Source: Firmicutes bacterium CAG:534
Lineage (GTDB): Bacteria; Bacillota; Clostridia; Lachnospirales; Lachnospiraceae
NCBI GenBank assembly: GCA_000436115.1
Contig: FR894563.1
Coordinates: 3,180 to 42,887, forward strand
Reading direction: 5' to 3'
Length of the DNA stretch: 39,708 nucleotides
A program made the position numbers and the translations under genes. Positions 1 through 7,991 of the stretch are shown in pieces; the stretch's first letter is position 1, and each line of letters begins with the position of its first letter. Under the pieces are notes generated by a model that saw only the letters and a list, made by a program, of their open reading frames with translations, was not told the origin of the DNA and searched no databases.

Positions 1-108
1 CCCCAGCCACAGCACCGGAAAAGAAAAGATGGCACAGACCAGGATCAGTATCACATAAGTAAATACCGCATCAAGCACACCAGATTTCTGATATTTTTTT
101 CTTTTCAT
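1..108 (-). CDS. malG: Maltodextrin ABC transporter permease MalG, N-terminal fragment
   Basis: Only the first 36 codons are inside the window; the rest lies beyond position 1. The translation begins MKRKKYQKSG and runs into a hydrophobic stretch (about residues 14-36) that fits the first membrane helix of a MalG-type permease. The ATG at 108-106 overlaps the malF stop in an ATGA junction, the usual translational coupling of paired inner-membrane permeases. Assignment rests mainly on position directly after malF; the fragment is too short to show the EAA loop. With MalF it would form the membrane channel of a maltodextrin importer. Confidence 0.75.
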   Translation of the reverse strand, partial: MKRKKYQKSGVLDAVFTYVILILVCAIFSFPVLWLG

Positions 109-1427
109 CGGAAGGTATCCTCCTTCTTAAAAGAAGCGCTCCTGACATAGGTCGTCAGAGAGATCGCGGAGGTGATCAGGAAGATCAGCAGAGAGATCGC
201 CGCCCCGATTCCATAATAGTTATTATCGATCGACAGATTGTACAGCCAGTTGATCAGAAGATCGGTGTCGCTGGCAAGGAAATAGCCGTCGCAGTACAGT
301 CCGCCCCGCAGGAAATAAAAGATACCGAAGTTATTGAAATTTCCTACAAAGCTGGTGATCAGCACCGGCGTCGTCGAAAAGATCACAAACGGAAGCGTGA
401 TCTTCACAAACTGTTTCCATCTTGACGCGCCGTCGATACTTGCCACCTCGTACAGATCGGTATTCATATTTGACAAAATACCGGTTGCCAGCAGCATCGA
501 CGAAGGAATGGAGATCCACGCATTGATCAGAAGTCCGATCAGCTTCGCTTTCAGCCCGGCATCGATATCCAGAAAACCGACTGCCTGACCGCCGCCCGCC
601 GTAATATAGTAATTGATCGGGCCGCCGTAGGAAAACATGAATTTGAACGCTAACAGGGTGATAAAGCCTGGCAGCGCATAGGCGAGGATTGGAAATGCTC
701 TCCAGAAGGTCTTGCCTTTCACACACTTTTTGTTCAGCAAAAGCGCAAGCCCCAGACCTCCAAAATAGTTCATCGCCGTAGCGCACACCGCCCAGATCAG
801 GTTCCATGACAGAATCTTAAAGAACGTATCCTTGAGTTCCCCCAGGATGAGGATCTTCTTAAAGTTTCCAAGACCGATCCAGTCTACCAGCTTCGGTGGA
901 ACAATGTCACCGCCATAGTTTGTGAATGCGATCAGGATCATAAAGATGATCGGCAGCACGTTAAATACTGCGACCCCGAGCACCGGAAACGCCAGCGCCA
1001 CCACATGGAACTTTTTGTCCGTAAAAGCCACCAACGACCGGAAAAAGCCCGGCAGTTTTTCCTGTCTGCGCAGCTTTTCCTCCGAGGCGAGGACATCCCG
1101 CAGATTCATCATGTAGATGCTGGCAAACAGCAGGATAATGATAAACGCAAGGATCCCCCGAAGGAGCATCATGACAGAATCGTCTCCCTTGATTCCGAGC
1201 CAGGCATCCCCTTCCACTGTTCCCAGTGTGAAAAAGCCGGCGATATCGCTGATCCCGCCCATGGCCAGATACCAGATAAATCCGGCCAGGATCGCTATGT
1301 ATAAAATTCCCTTTCCGATCTGCCCCTGTAAAAGCTGTCCAAGTCCCATCACCAGAACCGATGCTTTCACACGGCCCGGCGACTTTTGCAGCGTCCGCAG
1401 CAGGCCTGCCTTCTTGTTACCTTCCAT
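105..1427 (-). CDS. malF: Maltodextrin ABC transporter permease MalF
   Basis: This is a polytopic membrane permease of the binding-protein-dependent sugar ABC family, expected to pass maltodextrins from MalE into the cell with MalG. The ATPase-contacting EAA loop is visible near residue 327 (EVASIDGASRWKQF), followed by a hydrophobic helix as in other MalF proteins. An extra N-terminal part with two or three membrane segments precedes the core, which is usual for Gram-positive MalF. I chose the ATG at 1427, which gives 440 residues, because a GGAGGGAG ribosome site lies just upstream. The longer reading frame to 1493 begins inside malE. It starts 16 nt after malE and overlaps malG by 4 nt. 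The ATPase is not in the window; a shared MsmX-type ATPase encoded elsewhere is the usual Firmicute arrangement. Confidence 0.93.
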   Translation of the reverse strand: MEGNKKAGLLRTLQKSPGRVKASVLVMGLGQLLQGQIGKGILYIAILAGFIWYLAMGGISDIAGFFTLGTVEGDAWLGIKGDDSVMMLLRGILAFIIILLFASIYMMNLRDVLASEEKLRRQEKLPGFFRSLVAFTDKKFHVVALAFPVLGVAVFNVLPIIFMILIAFTNYGGDIVPPKLVDWIGLGNFKKILILGELKDTFFKILSWNLIWAVCATAMNYFGGLGLALLLNKKCVKGKTFWRAFPILAYALPGFITLLAFKFMFSYGGPINYYITAGGGQAVGFLDIDAGLKAKLIGLLINAWISIPSSMLLATGILSNMNTDLYEVASIDGASRWKQFVKITLPFVIFSTTPVLITSFVGNFNNFGIFYFLRGGLYCDGYFLASDTDLLINWLYNLSIDNNYYGIGAAISLLIFLITSAISLTTYVRSASFKKEDTFR

Positions 1428-1443
1428 CGAAACACTCCCTCCA

Positions 1444-2910
1444 TCACTTGTCTGCAAGTGTATAGATCGCATTGTAGATATTCTGATCCGCATTCTCCAG
1501 CGCAGATATTACGCTGTCTGCATCAGTATACTTCTTTTCAGCATCCGAACGAAACGCATCCTTGGCAAAATCCCCGAGCAGCGTCTGCACCGGCGTCCAG
1601 ATCTGATCCACCGCCTTGACAGAGGGCATCAGTTCAATCCGCTTATCCTCAAGGCTCTGGAAAATCACATCTGCCGTGCCGCCCGTTGCGGCTGCGGCAT
1701 CCGATCTCGTCGGAGCAATGCCGAGCATTCCTGCCCGCCTGGTGATCATGTCATAGCTTGTTGCAAAATCAACAAACTCGATGCAGGCATCCTTATGCTT
1801 TGTGTATGCGCTGATCCCATAGCCGTTGATTCCGCCCATGACAACCGTTTTCACCCAGTCGCTCTCCGCCATCGTGCCGCTGTCCTTCGACAGATCTCCG
1901 TCGGCAGGCATTTTTGCAGGCAGTTCGATCATTTTCACATTTTCCTCTGCCTTTTTCTGCGCTTCCTCCCCCGACATTCCATCGTTTTCATAGTGCAGCT
2001 TCAATTTATCGACAAAGACCGTGTAAGTGTCCGGTGTCGACACCGTGCAGAAATACTCGCCCGCCGCCAGCTTCTCATAGCGGTTTGAAATGATCGTATC
2101 GTCGATACAGCCCTCGTTCATCAGTCCTGCAAACTGCATCAGCGCCTGAATCCCCTTATCTGCGCTTCCGGATGCAAAGCCGATATCCGCCGTGTCCAAG
2201 CCGCCCTGCTCGCTCTCACCAAACACATAGGCTCCGTAGGAAAACAGAAAGTTCGCATTGAGATACAGATTGTTGAGCGACGACATATAGCCATACTGAC
2301 TGTCCTTGTTCGGACTGCCGTCACTGTTGCGGAGCTGGCTGGAATACGCATACAGATCGTTCCAGTTTTCAAAGAAGTCGGCCACGCCGTTCTGGTCGTC
2401 ATCCCATGCGCTCTGCCAGTCATCCGGCATCAGGTCCTCGCGGTAAAAGAGCATCGGCTCCTGCACATTGACCGGAATGCCGCAGGTGTACACTTTTCCA
2501 TCTGCGCTCAGCTCGAAGGCTTTCCACGCCCGCTCTGCCGTCTTGTCATAACATTCAAAATCTTCCGGTGTGACCGCAAGCAAATGTTTATCCTCCGCAT
2601 AGGTCATCAGCTTATCATTCGCCTGATAGAGCACATCCGGGCCATAGCCGTAAGGGCCGTTTTCCGCCAGATTGCTGTACTCGTCCATATTGGCATCCAC
2701 TGCCTGGATCCCTTTATCTGCATAGGCCTCGTTAAACGCCTTGATCAGTTCATCAAGATACCCTTTTTCCTTCGCCGTATCATTTTCCAGAATTCTGAGT
2801 GTGATCACCTCATCTGCAACGCCCTTTTCCCCGGGACCGCCACATCCATACAGCGGTACTGCCAGCATAAGCGCCATTCCTGCTGCCATCCATCTGTTGC
2901 ATCTCTTCAT
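1444..2910 (-). CDS. malE: Maltodextrin-binding lipoprotein MalE
   Basis: This is the substrate-binding lipoprotein of a sugar ABC importer. The signal peptide ends in a lipobox LYGC, so the mature protein starts at Cys23 and is anchored to the outer face of the membrane. The body has the extracellular solute-binding family 1 pattern, beginning with ITLRILEND and containing aromatic-rich stretches suited to stacking on glucose rings. At 488 residues it is longer than the roughly 400 residues usual for MalE. The start at 2910 has AGGAGG about 8 nt upstream. It lies 39 nt after the amylase gene and directly before malF, so amylase, binding protein and permeases are probably on one transcript. 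Specificity for malto-oligosaccharides is inferred from this neighbourhood. Confidence 0.9.
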   Translation of the reverse strand: MKRCNRWMAAGMALMLAVPLYGCGGPGEKGVADEVITLRILENDTAKEKGYLDELIKAFNEAYADKGIQAVDANMDEYSNLAENGPYGYGPDVLYQANDKLMTYAEDKHLLAVTPEDFECYDKTAERAWKAFELSADGKVYTCGIPVNVQEPMLFYREDLMPDDWQSAWDDDQNGVADFFENWNDLYAYSSQLRNSDGSPNKDSQYGYMSSLNNLYLNANFLFSYGAYVFGESEQGGLDTADIGFASGSADKGIQALMQFAGLMNEGCIDDTIISNRYEKLAAGEYFCTVSTPDTYTVFVDKLKLHYENDGMSGEEAQKKAEENVKMIELPAKMPADGDLSKDSGTMAESDWVKTVVMGGINGYGISAYTKHKDACIEFVDFATSYDMITRRAGMLGIAPTRSDAAAATGGTADVIFQSLEDKRIELMPSVKAVDQIWTPVQTLLGDFAKDAFRSDAEKKYTDADSVISALENADQNIYNAIYTLADK

Positions 2911-2949
2911 GGTCTGTTCCTCCTGTCACCAAATCGTGCTGTTTCCTGT

Positions 2950-4608
2950 TTATAAAAGCAGATAGCTGTGTGCCCGCACTATTCTGCCATCCACCGCAGC
3001 CTCCTGATCAGATAAGTTTATATACAATGATAATTCTATCTCTTTCAACCTTCTCTTTACAATCAATATTTCACTCTGTGCCGTGATGACCGTCTCCGCA
3101 TCCGCCAGCCCATATTTCCGGCGGAGTGCCGCCAGCTTCTGAATAAGCTGAACCGGCTCGTCATACCTGCCCGCCTCATATCCGCTCCAGTCCATACATC
3201 TACGGCAGTCAGGATCATAACCGCCCTCCATGTAAAACTCTGTTCCATAGAAAATACAAGGCACTCCCGGAAAAAGAAACAGCAGGTGAAGTGCTGCAGC
3301 CATCTTTTCACGATCCATCCCCACCTCTGTGAAAAACCGATGCGTGTCATGGCTGTCCAGCAGATTCAGCATCATGGAATTAACGGTATCTGTGTTACGC
3401 GCCAAAATATCATTAAGTTTCCATGCCGTCTGCTCAGCGTTCGCCGCCCCCGTGGCAAAGTAGTCCAGACAGGCCTTTGTAAACGCATAATTCATGATGC
3501 TGTCGTACTGATCACCGCGAAGATAATTGCTGGCATCGTGCCAGTTCTCTCCGATGATGATACACTCTGCGTTGCATCCCTTTACCGCCTTGCGGAATGC
3601 GCGCCACAGATCATGGCTCACCTCGTCGGAAACATCCAGCCGCCACCCGTCTATCCCGTACTTCTCTACATAGTGGCATCCGATATCGCACAGATACTTC
3701 TGCACCTCTGGATTTGAGGTATTAAACTTTGGCATATAGGTGCAGGAGGCAAACATTTCATAATTGCCAGCCTGCGGATCCGGCTTGTCGCCATAGATTA
3801 CAAACCAGTCATAATATGGGGACTCTTTTCCTCTTTTCAGGACATCCTGAAACTGGGACAGTTCCTCACTACAGTGGTTAAACACTGCATCCAGCACGAT
3901 CCGGATTCCCTTTGCATGCGCCTGGTCGATCAGACGGTGCAGATCCTCATTCGTTCCGAACTGGCTGTCGACCTGCATGTAATCGCTGATGTCATACTTG
4001 TGGTTTGACTTCGACCGGAAAACCGGCGTCAGGTAGATCGCATTAACGCCCACCCCCGCCAGATAATCCAGCTTTTTCAGAATCCCCTGCAGATCACCCC
4101 CTGCAAAGCTCTTGGGCATCGGCTTTTCCCCCCATCTGCAGTTCACATAGGATTTATCTGCCTCTATGTCGCCTGCATAGAAGCGATCCACAAAGATCTG
4201 ATAAAACACCGCATGGCTGGTCCATGGCACTCTGTAAAGGATATCTGCCTCATTGATATACGGATACTGGAAAAAATTGTAATATCCTGATGAATAATCG
4301 TAGGTTCTCGTCAATCCGTCCTCGGAGAAGAAATAGTAATCTTCCCCGATGCGGATATAAAACACATAGCCGATTCTTGTATCTTCCAGATCCAAAGTCA
4401 CCGAGTAATAGTCATACAGCCTGCCCGTAAACTTTTTTGTCATCTGCCTTCTGCTCTGCTTTTGTGCAATCACATATTTGCTCTCATAGATCACCCATGC
4501 CTCCGAAATATCACCTTTGGCTGCACGCAGCCGCAGGGTGATTCTCTTTTTGCTGACCGGGAAGCAATAGGCCGAATCCGGCATGTGGAATATCGCATGT
4601 TCATTCAT
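2950..4608 (-). CDS. GH13 alpha-amylase family enzyme, neopullulanase/maltogenic amylase type
   Basis: This glycoside hydrolase family 13 enzyme of 552 residues probably cuts imported maltodextrins, cyclodextrins or pullulan fragments inside the cell. All four family regions are present: DAVFNH (240-245), GWRLD with nucleophile Asp325, IIGENWH with acid/base Glu354, and LLDSHDTHR with Asp421. The first 120 or so residues form a beta-rich domain matching the CBM34-like N-terminus of neopullulanases, and a C-terminal beta domain closes the protein. No signal peptide is visible, so it should be cytoplasmic. It follows the lipoprotein gene by 34 nt and precedes malE, consistent with processing of the transporter's cargo. 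Exact specificity among neopullulanase, cyclomaltodextrinase and maltogenic amylase cannot be decided from sequence alone. Confidence 0.93.
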   Translation of the reverse strand: MNEHAIFHMPDSAYCFPVSKKRITLRLRAAKGDISEAWVIYESKYVIAQKQSRRQMTKKFTGRLYDYYSVTLDLEDTRIGYVFYIRIGEDYYFFSEDGLTRTYDYSSGYYNFFQYPYINEADILYRVPWTSHAVFYQIFVDRFYAGDIEADKSYVNCRWGEKPMPKSFAGGDLQGILKKLDYLAGVGVNAIYLTPVFRSKSNHKYDISDYMQVDSQFGTNEDLHRLIDQAHAKGIRIVLDAVFNHCSEELSQFQDVLKRGKESPYYDWFVIYGDKPDPQAGNYEMFASCTYMPKFNTSNPEVQKYLCDIGCHYVEKYGIDGWRLDVSDEVSHDLWRAFRKAVKGCNAECIIIGENWHDASNYLRGDQYDSIMNYAFTKACLDYFATGAANAEQTAWKLNDILARNTDTVNSMMLNLLDSHDTHRFFTEVGMDREKMAAALHLLFLFPGVPCIFYGTEFYMEGGYDPDCRRCMDWSGYEAGRYDEPVQLIQKLAALRRKYGLADAETVITAQSEILIVKRRLKEIELSLYINLSDQEAAVDGRIVRAHSYLLL

Positions 4609-4642
4609 GTGTCCTGGCTCCTTACATCTCTGCCTTCAATAT

Positions 4643-5710
4643 TTACTTGGAAACTGCGATCGTGTTCGCCGTAAGATCTATTGTGAAGGTGTAGGTTCCG
4701 TCCTCTGCAACCTTAACGTTGTAGCCCTCCTCCAGCAGCGCCTTGGAAGCGTCATCCGTCACGTTTTCAGCCTTCAGTCCGAAACCGGTATCTGTGTCAT
4801 CCTCGAAAACGGAGAAATAAAGCTCTGTTCCCGCTGCAAGATCCATCGTGATCTCATACACGCCCTCGGAAACCTTATCCAGATCCTTCAGCTCTGACCA
4901 GTCCTCCACCCAGCTTCCCTTAACCTTTACGCCGGTGTTCTCCTTAATCTCGTATGTCTCTTCCTCTACAGCTGCAGCCTCAGCTTCTGCCGCATCCCCG
5001 TTTCTCACGATCGCCACGCCGTCCTGCGCCTCGTCATCCGGGTTGGTCGTCAATGTGATCGTATAATTGCCGTCCTCATTTACATTGATATTGCTGGTAT
5101 TGTCATTTCCGGAAAGGCCGCCACCGTTGACGATCTGATTTTCATCATATTCCTTTACATAACCGAAGCCCTTCTGTCCATCCCAGTTCCAGTCGTGGAT
5201 GATCTGGAACTGATCGCCGGCGTACAGGTCGATCGTGATCGCAAACTCATTGACTTCATTTCCTGTCGGCTGCAGCCGGAACAGCTCCTTGGTCGCATCA
5301 TCCACATCGGCCGCCCAGTTTGTCTGCGCCAGCGTTCCTGCCGCCGAAGTTCCGACGATGTACCATGCTCTCGTATCTTCTGTCATGTTGTTTGACTGGA
5401 AACAGCCATACAGCGTAGTGTCCTCTGTAAACGTTGCAGTTGTCAGATCCATCAGGGAAGCCTCCAGATAAGTAGGCGTCTCATACCATCCAAGGAAATC
5501 TGCATCCTCTGCGCTCTCATAGGAATCGTATGCCGAAGGATCCAAAACCTTTCCGGCCTCGGTTTCCGTGCTGCCAAGCGTCTCCTCACCATTCATAAAA
5601 GTAACGGTCACCTTCTCTGCCTCCTTTGAAGCGCCGCAGCCGGTCATCGCCGCTGCTGCCATAGTCAGGCAAAGCACTGCTGCTAATAAGCTCTTTACTT
5701 TTTTTCTCAT
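4643..5710 (-). CDS. Starch-binding-like surface lipoprotein
   Basis: The first gene of the maltodextrin operon encodes a 355-residue lipoprotein with lipobox MTGC (mature Cys25). After the signal comes a short segment with the InlB B-repeat flavour (VTFMNG... then DFLGWYETPT, about residues 33-80). Two beta-sandwich-like modules follow. The first, around 110-230, is rich in Trp and Asp (for example HDWNWDGQKGFGY). The second, around 255-355, has the GVYEITMDL pattern. These resemble starch-binding modules of surface amylases and SusE/SusF-like proteins, but no catalytic signature is present. The likely role is to hold starch or maltodextrins at the surface next to MalE. A run of Glu/Ala separates the modules. 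The ATG at 5710 has GGAGGG upstream. Carbohydrate binding is inferred from fold pattern and operon. Confidence 0.72.
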   Translation of the reverse strand: MRKKVKSLLAAVLCLTMAAAAMTGCGASKEAEKVTVTFMNGEETLGSTETEAGKVLDPSAYDSYESAEDADFLGWYETPTYLEASLMDLTTATFTEDTTLYGCFQSNNMTEDTRAWYIVGTSAAGTLAQTNWAADVDDATKELFRLQPTGNEVNEFAITIDLYAGDQFQIIHDWNWDGQKGFGYVKEYDENQIVNGGGLSGNDNTSNINVNEDGNYTITLTTNPDDEAQDGVAIVRNGDAAEAEAAAVEEETYEIKENTGVKVKGSWVEDWSELKDLDKVSEGVYEITMDLAAGTELYFSVFEDDTDTGFGLKAENVTDDASKALLEEGYNVKVAEDGTYTFTIDLTANTIAVSK

Positions 5711-5744
5711 AATTACCCTCCGTTGATTTTTATATTGTTCCGCT

Positions 5745-5780
5745 TTTAATTTAACCGTTTAATTTAACCGGTTAAATTAA
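5745..5780. promoter_or_regulatory. Operator for the divergent LacI-family regulator
   Basis: A perfect 22-bp palindrome occupies 5759-5780 with core TTTAACCGGTTAAA. Just beside it a 13-nt half-site, TTTAATTTAACCG, occurs twice head-to-tail at 5745-5757 and 5758-5770. Centred CG palindromes of this kind are typical LacI-family operators. The palindrome begins at the operon -10 box and covers the predicted start point near 5773, the expected place for a repressor. It sits between the maltodextrin operon and the regulator gene. Confidence 0.85.
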
Positions 5781-5808
5781 TAATAGCAAAACACTCTTTT
5801 TTTGTCAA
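5780..5808 (-). promoter_or_regulatory. Promoter of the maltodextrin operon
   Basis: Read on the minus strand, a perfect -35 box TTGACA (5808-5803) is separated by 17 nt from -10 TATTAT (5785-5780). The operator palindrome shares the last -10 base and extends downstream, so bound repressor should block initiation. The first gene starts at 5710. Confidence 0.85.
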
Positions 5809-5815
5809 TATCCTA

Positions 5816-5845
5816 TTGACATTTAATTTTCGCCAAGATTATACT
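5816..5845 (+). promoter_or_regulatory. Promoter of the LacI-family regulator gene
   Basis: TTGACA at 5816-5821 and TATACT at 5840-5845 are 18 nt apart, followed by a GGGAG ribosome site at 5870-5874 and the ATG at 5881. The promoter is divergent from and adjacent to the operon promoter. The operator lies about 35 nt upstream of its -35 box, so any effect on this promoter would be indirect. Confidence 0.75.
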
Positions 5846-5880
5846 TGAGACAATTCTTGAAACTGGAATGGGAGAAATTT

Positions 5881-6762
5881 ATGGGTAAGAAGGTAACGAT
5901 CAGAGATGTGGCAAAAGAAGCCGGTGTGTCCGTGGCAACCGTCTCCTATATTATGAATGACCGTAAAGATGTCAAGATCAGCAGTGAGACCAGAAAAAAG
6001 GTTTTGCAGATCGCAAACCTGCTTGACTACACCCCCAGTTCCACTGCCAAAAGTCTGGCGACCGGGCGCAGCAATACTATCGGCGTCTCATATCATCTGA
6101 GCAGTAATGCGCCATCCCGAAATCTGGAGATCACGGACTTCGTCAATCTTCTGATCGAGCGTCTCAACCGTATGCACTATGACATTCTTTTTCTGCCGTT
6201 TCATCCGGATGAGGATAATCCGCCCATCCGGCAGAATATTGACGGGATCATTGCCATCGATCTGTCCAGCGACGAGTTCAGGAAATTTGCAGATAACTAT
6301 CTGGTTCCGATCATTGCGGTGGATATGATCCTGCACGATAACCTTTTTTATCAGGTCTACACAAATCTTCCGTCTGCGATCGAGCGCTATATGACCCGGA
6401 TCCCGGATTCTCTTCTTGTGCTGGAGCCCTTTAGAAACGAACAGTACATGGACTATATCGTATCCACTGTGAAGCCGGAAAGATTGTGTGTTCTCTCTGA
6501 CTGCCATTCCGGCACCCTGCGCTCTTTACAGGGCAGGAAACTGCTGGTCATCGGATCCTATCTTGCTCTGATGATCCGTCCCTATGTGAGCGAAGCGGAC
6601 ATGGCCGTCATCACTTCCAGCACCTACAGTCATATTCTGCCGGTTTCCACAGACATTCTGGAACATGACACTTCAAAAAAGGCCAATGTCGCCATCAACC
6701 TTCTGTTGAACGCCATTGACCGTAAATTTGATGTCAATCACACTTATGAATTGGATCTTTAG
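5881..6762 (+). CDS. LacI-family transcriptional regulator of the maltodextrin operon
   Basis: This 293-residue DNA-binding regulator has the classic LacI head: VTIRDVAKEAGVSVATVSYIMND (about residues 4-26) is the helix-turn-helix. It is followed by a hinge region (YTPSSTAKSLATGRSNTIGV) and a periplasmic-binding-protein-like effector domain. The start at 5881 gives the standard MGKKVTIRDV beginning and has a GGGAG site; an upstream in-frame ATG would add 12 residues that do not fit the family. The effector domain is about 40 residues shorter than usual, and several family landmarks in its second half are hard to recognise. It is divergent from the maltodextrin operon with the operator in between, so it most likely represses that operon until a maltodextrin signal is present. 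The exact inducer is not visible. Confidence 0.9.
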   Translation: MGKKVTIRDVAKEAGVSVATVSYIMNDRKDVKISSETRKKVLQIANLLDYTPSSTAKSLATGRSNTIGVSYHLSSNAPSRNLEITDFVNLLIERLNRMHYDILFLPFHPDEDNPPIRQNIDGIIAIDLSSDEFRKFADNYLVPIIAVDMILHDNLFYQVYTNLPSAIERYMTRIPDSLLVLEPFRNEQYMDYIVSTVKPERLCVLSDCHSGTLRSLQGRKLLVIGSYLALMIRPYVSEADMAVITSSTYSHILPVSTDILEHDTSKKANVAINLLLNAIDRKFDVNHTYELDL

Positions 6763-6882
6763 CATACCGCTGCACGCCCATTTTCCAGAATATAATACCT
6801 GACCCGAATAATCCAGCGTTTCCCTTTTCTTTCTGTATAGAGCACATAAGCCTTGCATCTATGACCAGGGTTTATCTATACT

Positions 6883-7983
6883 CTATTTCCGCGACAGCAG
6901 CTCTTCATAATCAAAGCTCTCTGCAATCTGCCTCATATGCTCTATATATTCTTCTATCTGCTGCCCCGGCTGTCCTTCCTTCGCCACCAGGCAGGCGCCG
7001 TCTGCAAAGCATTCTGTCATAAATCTGTTAAATCTGGGATGATAATGGGTATAATCTGCGTAATGGTTCAGATCGCAGATGATCTCCTCCCTGTCTGCAA
7101 AGAAGTAAACGCTTACGTTCTCATAGGCGTTCAGCTGCTGTGCAAGATACTCATATTCCGCAAGGGTTGCCTCCAGATGGTTTTCCCTCTGCACATCATT
7201 CCAGAACAGGATGCTATATGGCGGGAAAAAAACCACAAATTCCGTATCCGGGTTTTGCTCAATATAGGGAAAAATATTTTTTTCCAGGTTATTTTTTACA
7301 GGTTCAATGTAAGCGGAAGGCTCTGTTTCCTCCGTGCGCTTTTCCGGCGATTCGTAATTGTGCAGCACCCAGGTCTCACTGTAATACTCCTCCGTCCACC
7401 AGCTTGCATAAACATTGGAGAGATCCGTAGGATCCGGGTCTGCCATAGGACGCAGGATATAGTTTAAGATCACATCCTTATTAAACAGATACTGAATATC
7501 ATTAAAGGGATTTTTATCATAAAGATAAGTGGGGATCGGATACTTCGTTTCCTCCACTCCGCCCGTATAAGTGGTTACATCCACTCCCAGAAATACCTTT
7601 TTCAGTTTGTGGCCGTCCTGGTTATTCCTGCTGTCAAAAATGATCTTCATAATGTTGGACTGATCCTTTGGAAACGCTCCGCTGTAGGAAAGCTTAATGG
7701 TATTCAGCCCCATGAGCTCCTGGAACCAGTCCGTCTGAAAATTTACCGTCATGGAGGATCCCAGGATCACACTGTCATATTCCATGTTTTTGGCCATTCC
7801 CGGATTTTGGGACAACTGGTTATCGATCAGATAAGGGAAACCCTTTAAAGGCCTGTGATAATGAAAAAAAGGATCTACATAGATCACAAGCGCCGCCGCT
7901 GCCAAAAGTAGAAACAGGGCAAGTCCTCCGGCAAAAAGAAGCGTCCTTTTAAATAAGTTTTTGGTTTTCACAATTATCCTCAC
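6883..7983 (-). CDS. Membrane-anchored SGNH-type partner of an MBOAT acyltransferase
   Basis: This 366-residue protein has one N-terminal membrane helix (about 13-36) and a large outer domain opening with YVDPFFHYH. SGNH-like catalytic signatures are visible: LGSSM with Ser77 in the block I position, and DYTHYHP near 310-316 giving the Asp/His pair. This is the arrangement of DltD/AlgJ-type proteins, which work with MBOAT proteins to place acyl groups on surface glycans. The MBOAT gene sits 8 nt upstream in the same operon, so the pair probably O-acylates (for instance acetylates) the product of this locus. The frame opens with GTG at 7983. A second GTG at 7971, behind AGGTGAGG, is an equally plausible start. 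It is the last gene of its unit and no clear terminator follows. Confidence 0.78.
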   Translation of the reverse strand: MRIIVKTKNLFKRTLLFAGGLALFLLLAAAALVIYVDPFFHYHRPLKGFPYLIDNQLSQNPGMAKNMEYDSVILGSSMTVNFQTDWFQELMGLNTIKLSYSGAFPKDQSNIMKIIFDSRNNQDGHKLKKVFLGVDVTTYTGGVEETKYPIPTYLYDKNPFNDIQYLFNKDVILNYILRPMADPDPTDLSNVYASWWTEEYYSETWVLHNYESPEKRTEETEPSAYIEPVKNNLEKNIFPYIEQNPDTEFVVFFPPYSILFWNDVQRENHLEATLAEYEYLAQQLNAYENVSVYFFADREEIICDLNHYADYTHYHPRFNRFMTECFADGACLVAKEGQPGQQIEEYIEHMRQIAESFDYEELLSRK

Positions 7984-7991
7984 CTATTTTC

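Noticed and set aside
1117..2088. 323-codon open frame on the plus strand across malE and malF
   Set aside because: It is antisense to two well-supported genes and is rich in Arg, Cys and His without domain features.
5759..5780. Palindrome considered as an intrinsic terminator or transposon end
   Set aside because: It is AT-rich, has no T run suited to termination, and lies against a consensus -10 box beside a LacI-family gene, which fits an operator.
6763..6882. 120-nt gap between the regulator and the SGNH gene, searched for a terminator or small gene
   Set aside because: Only a long-range GTATAGA/TCTATAC pairing and a short minus frame overlapping the regulator were seen; neither is convincing.
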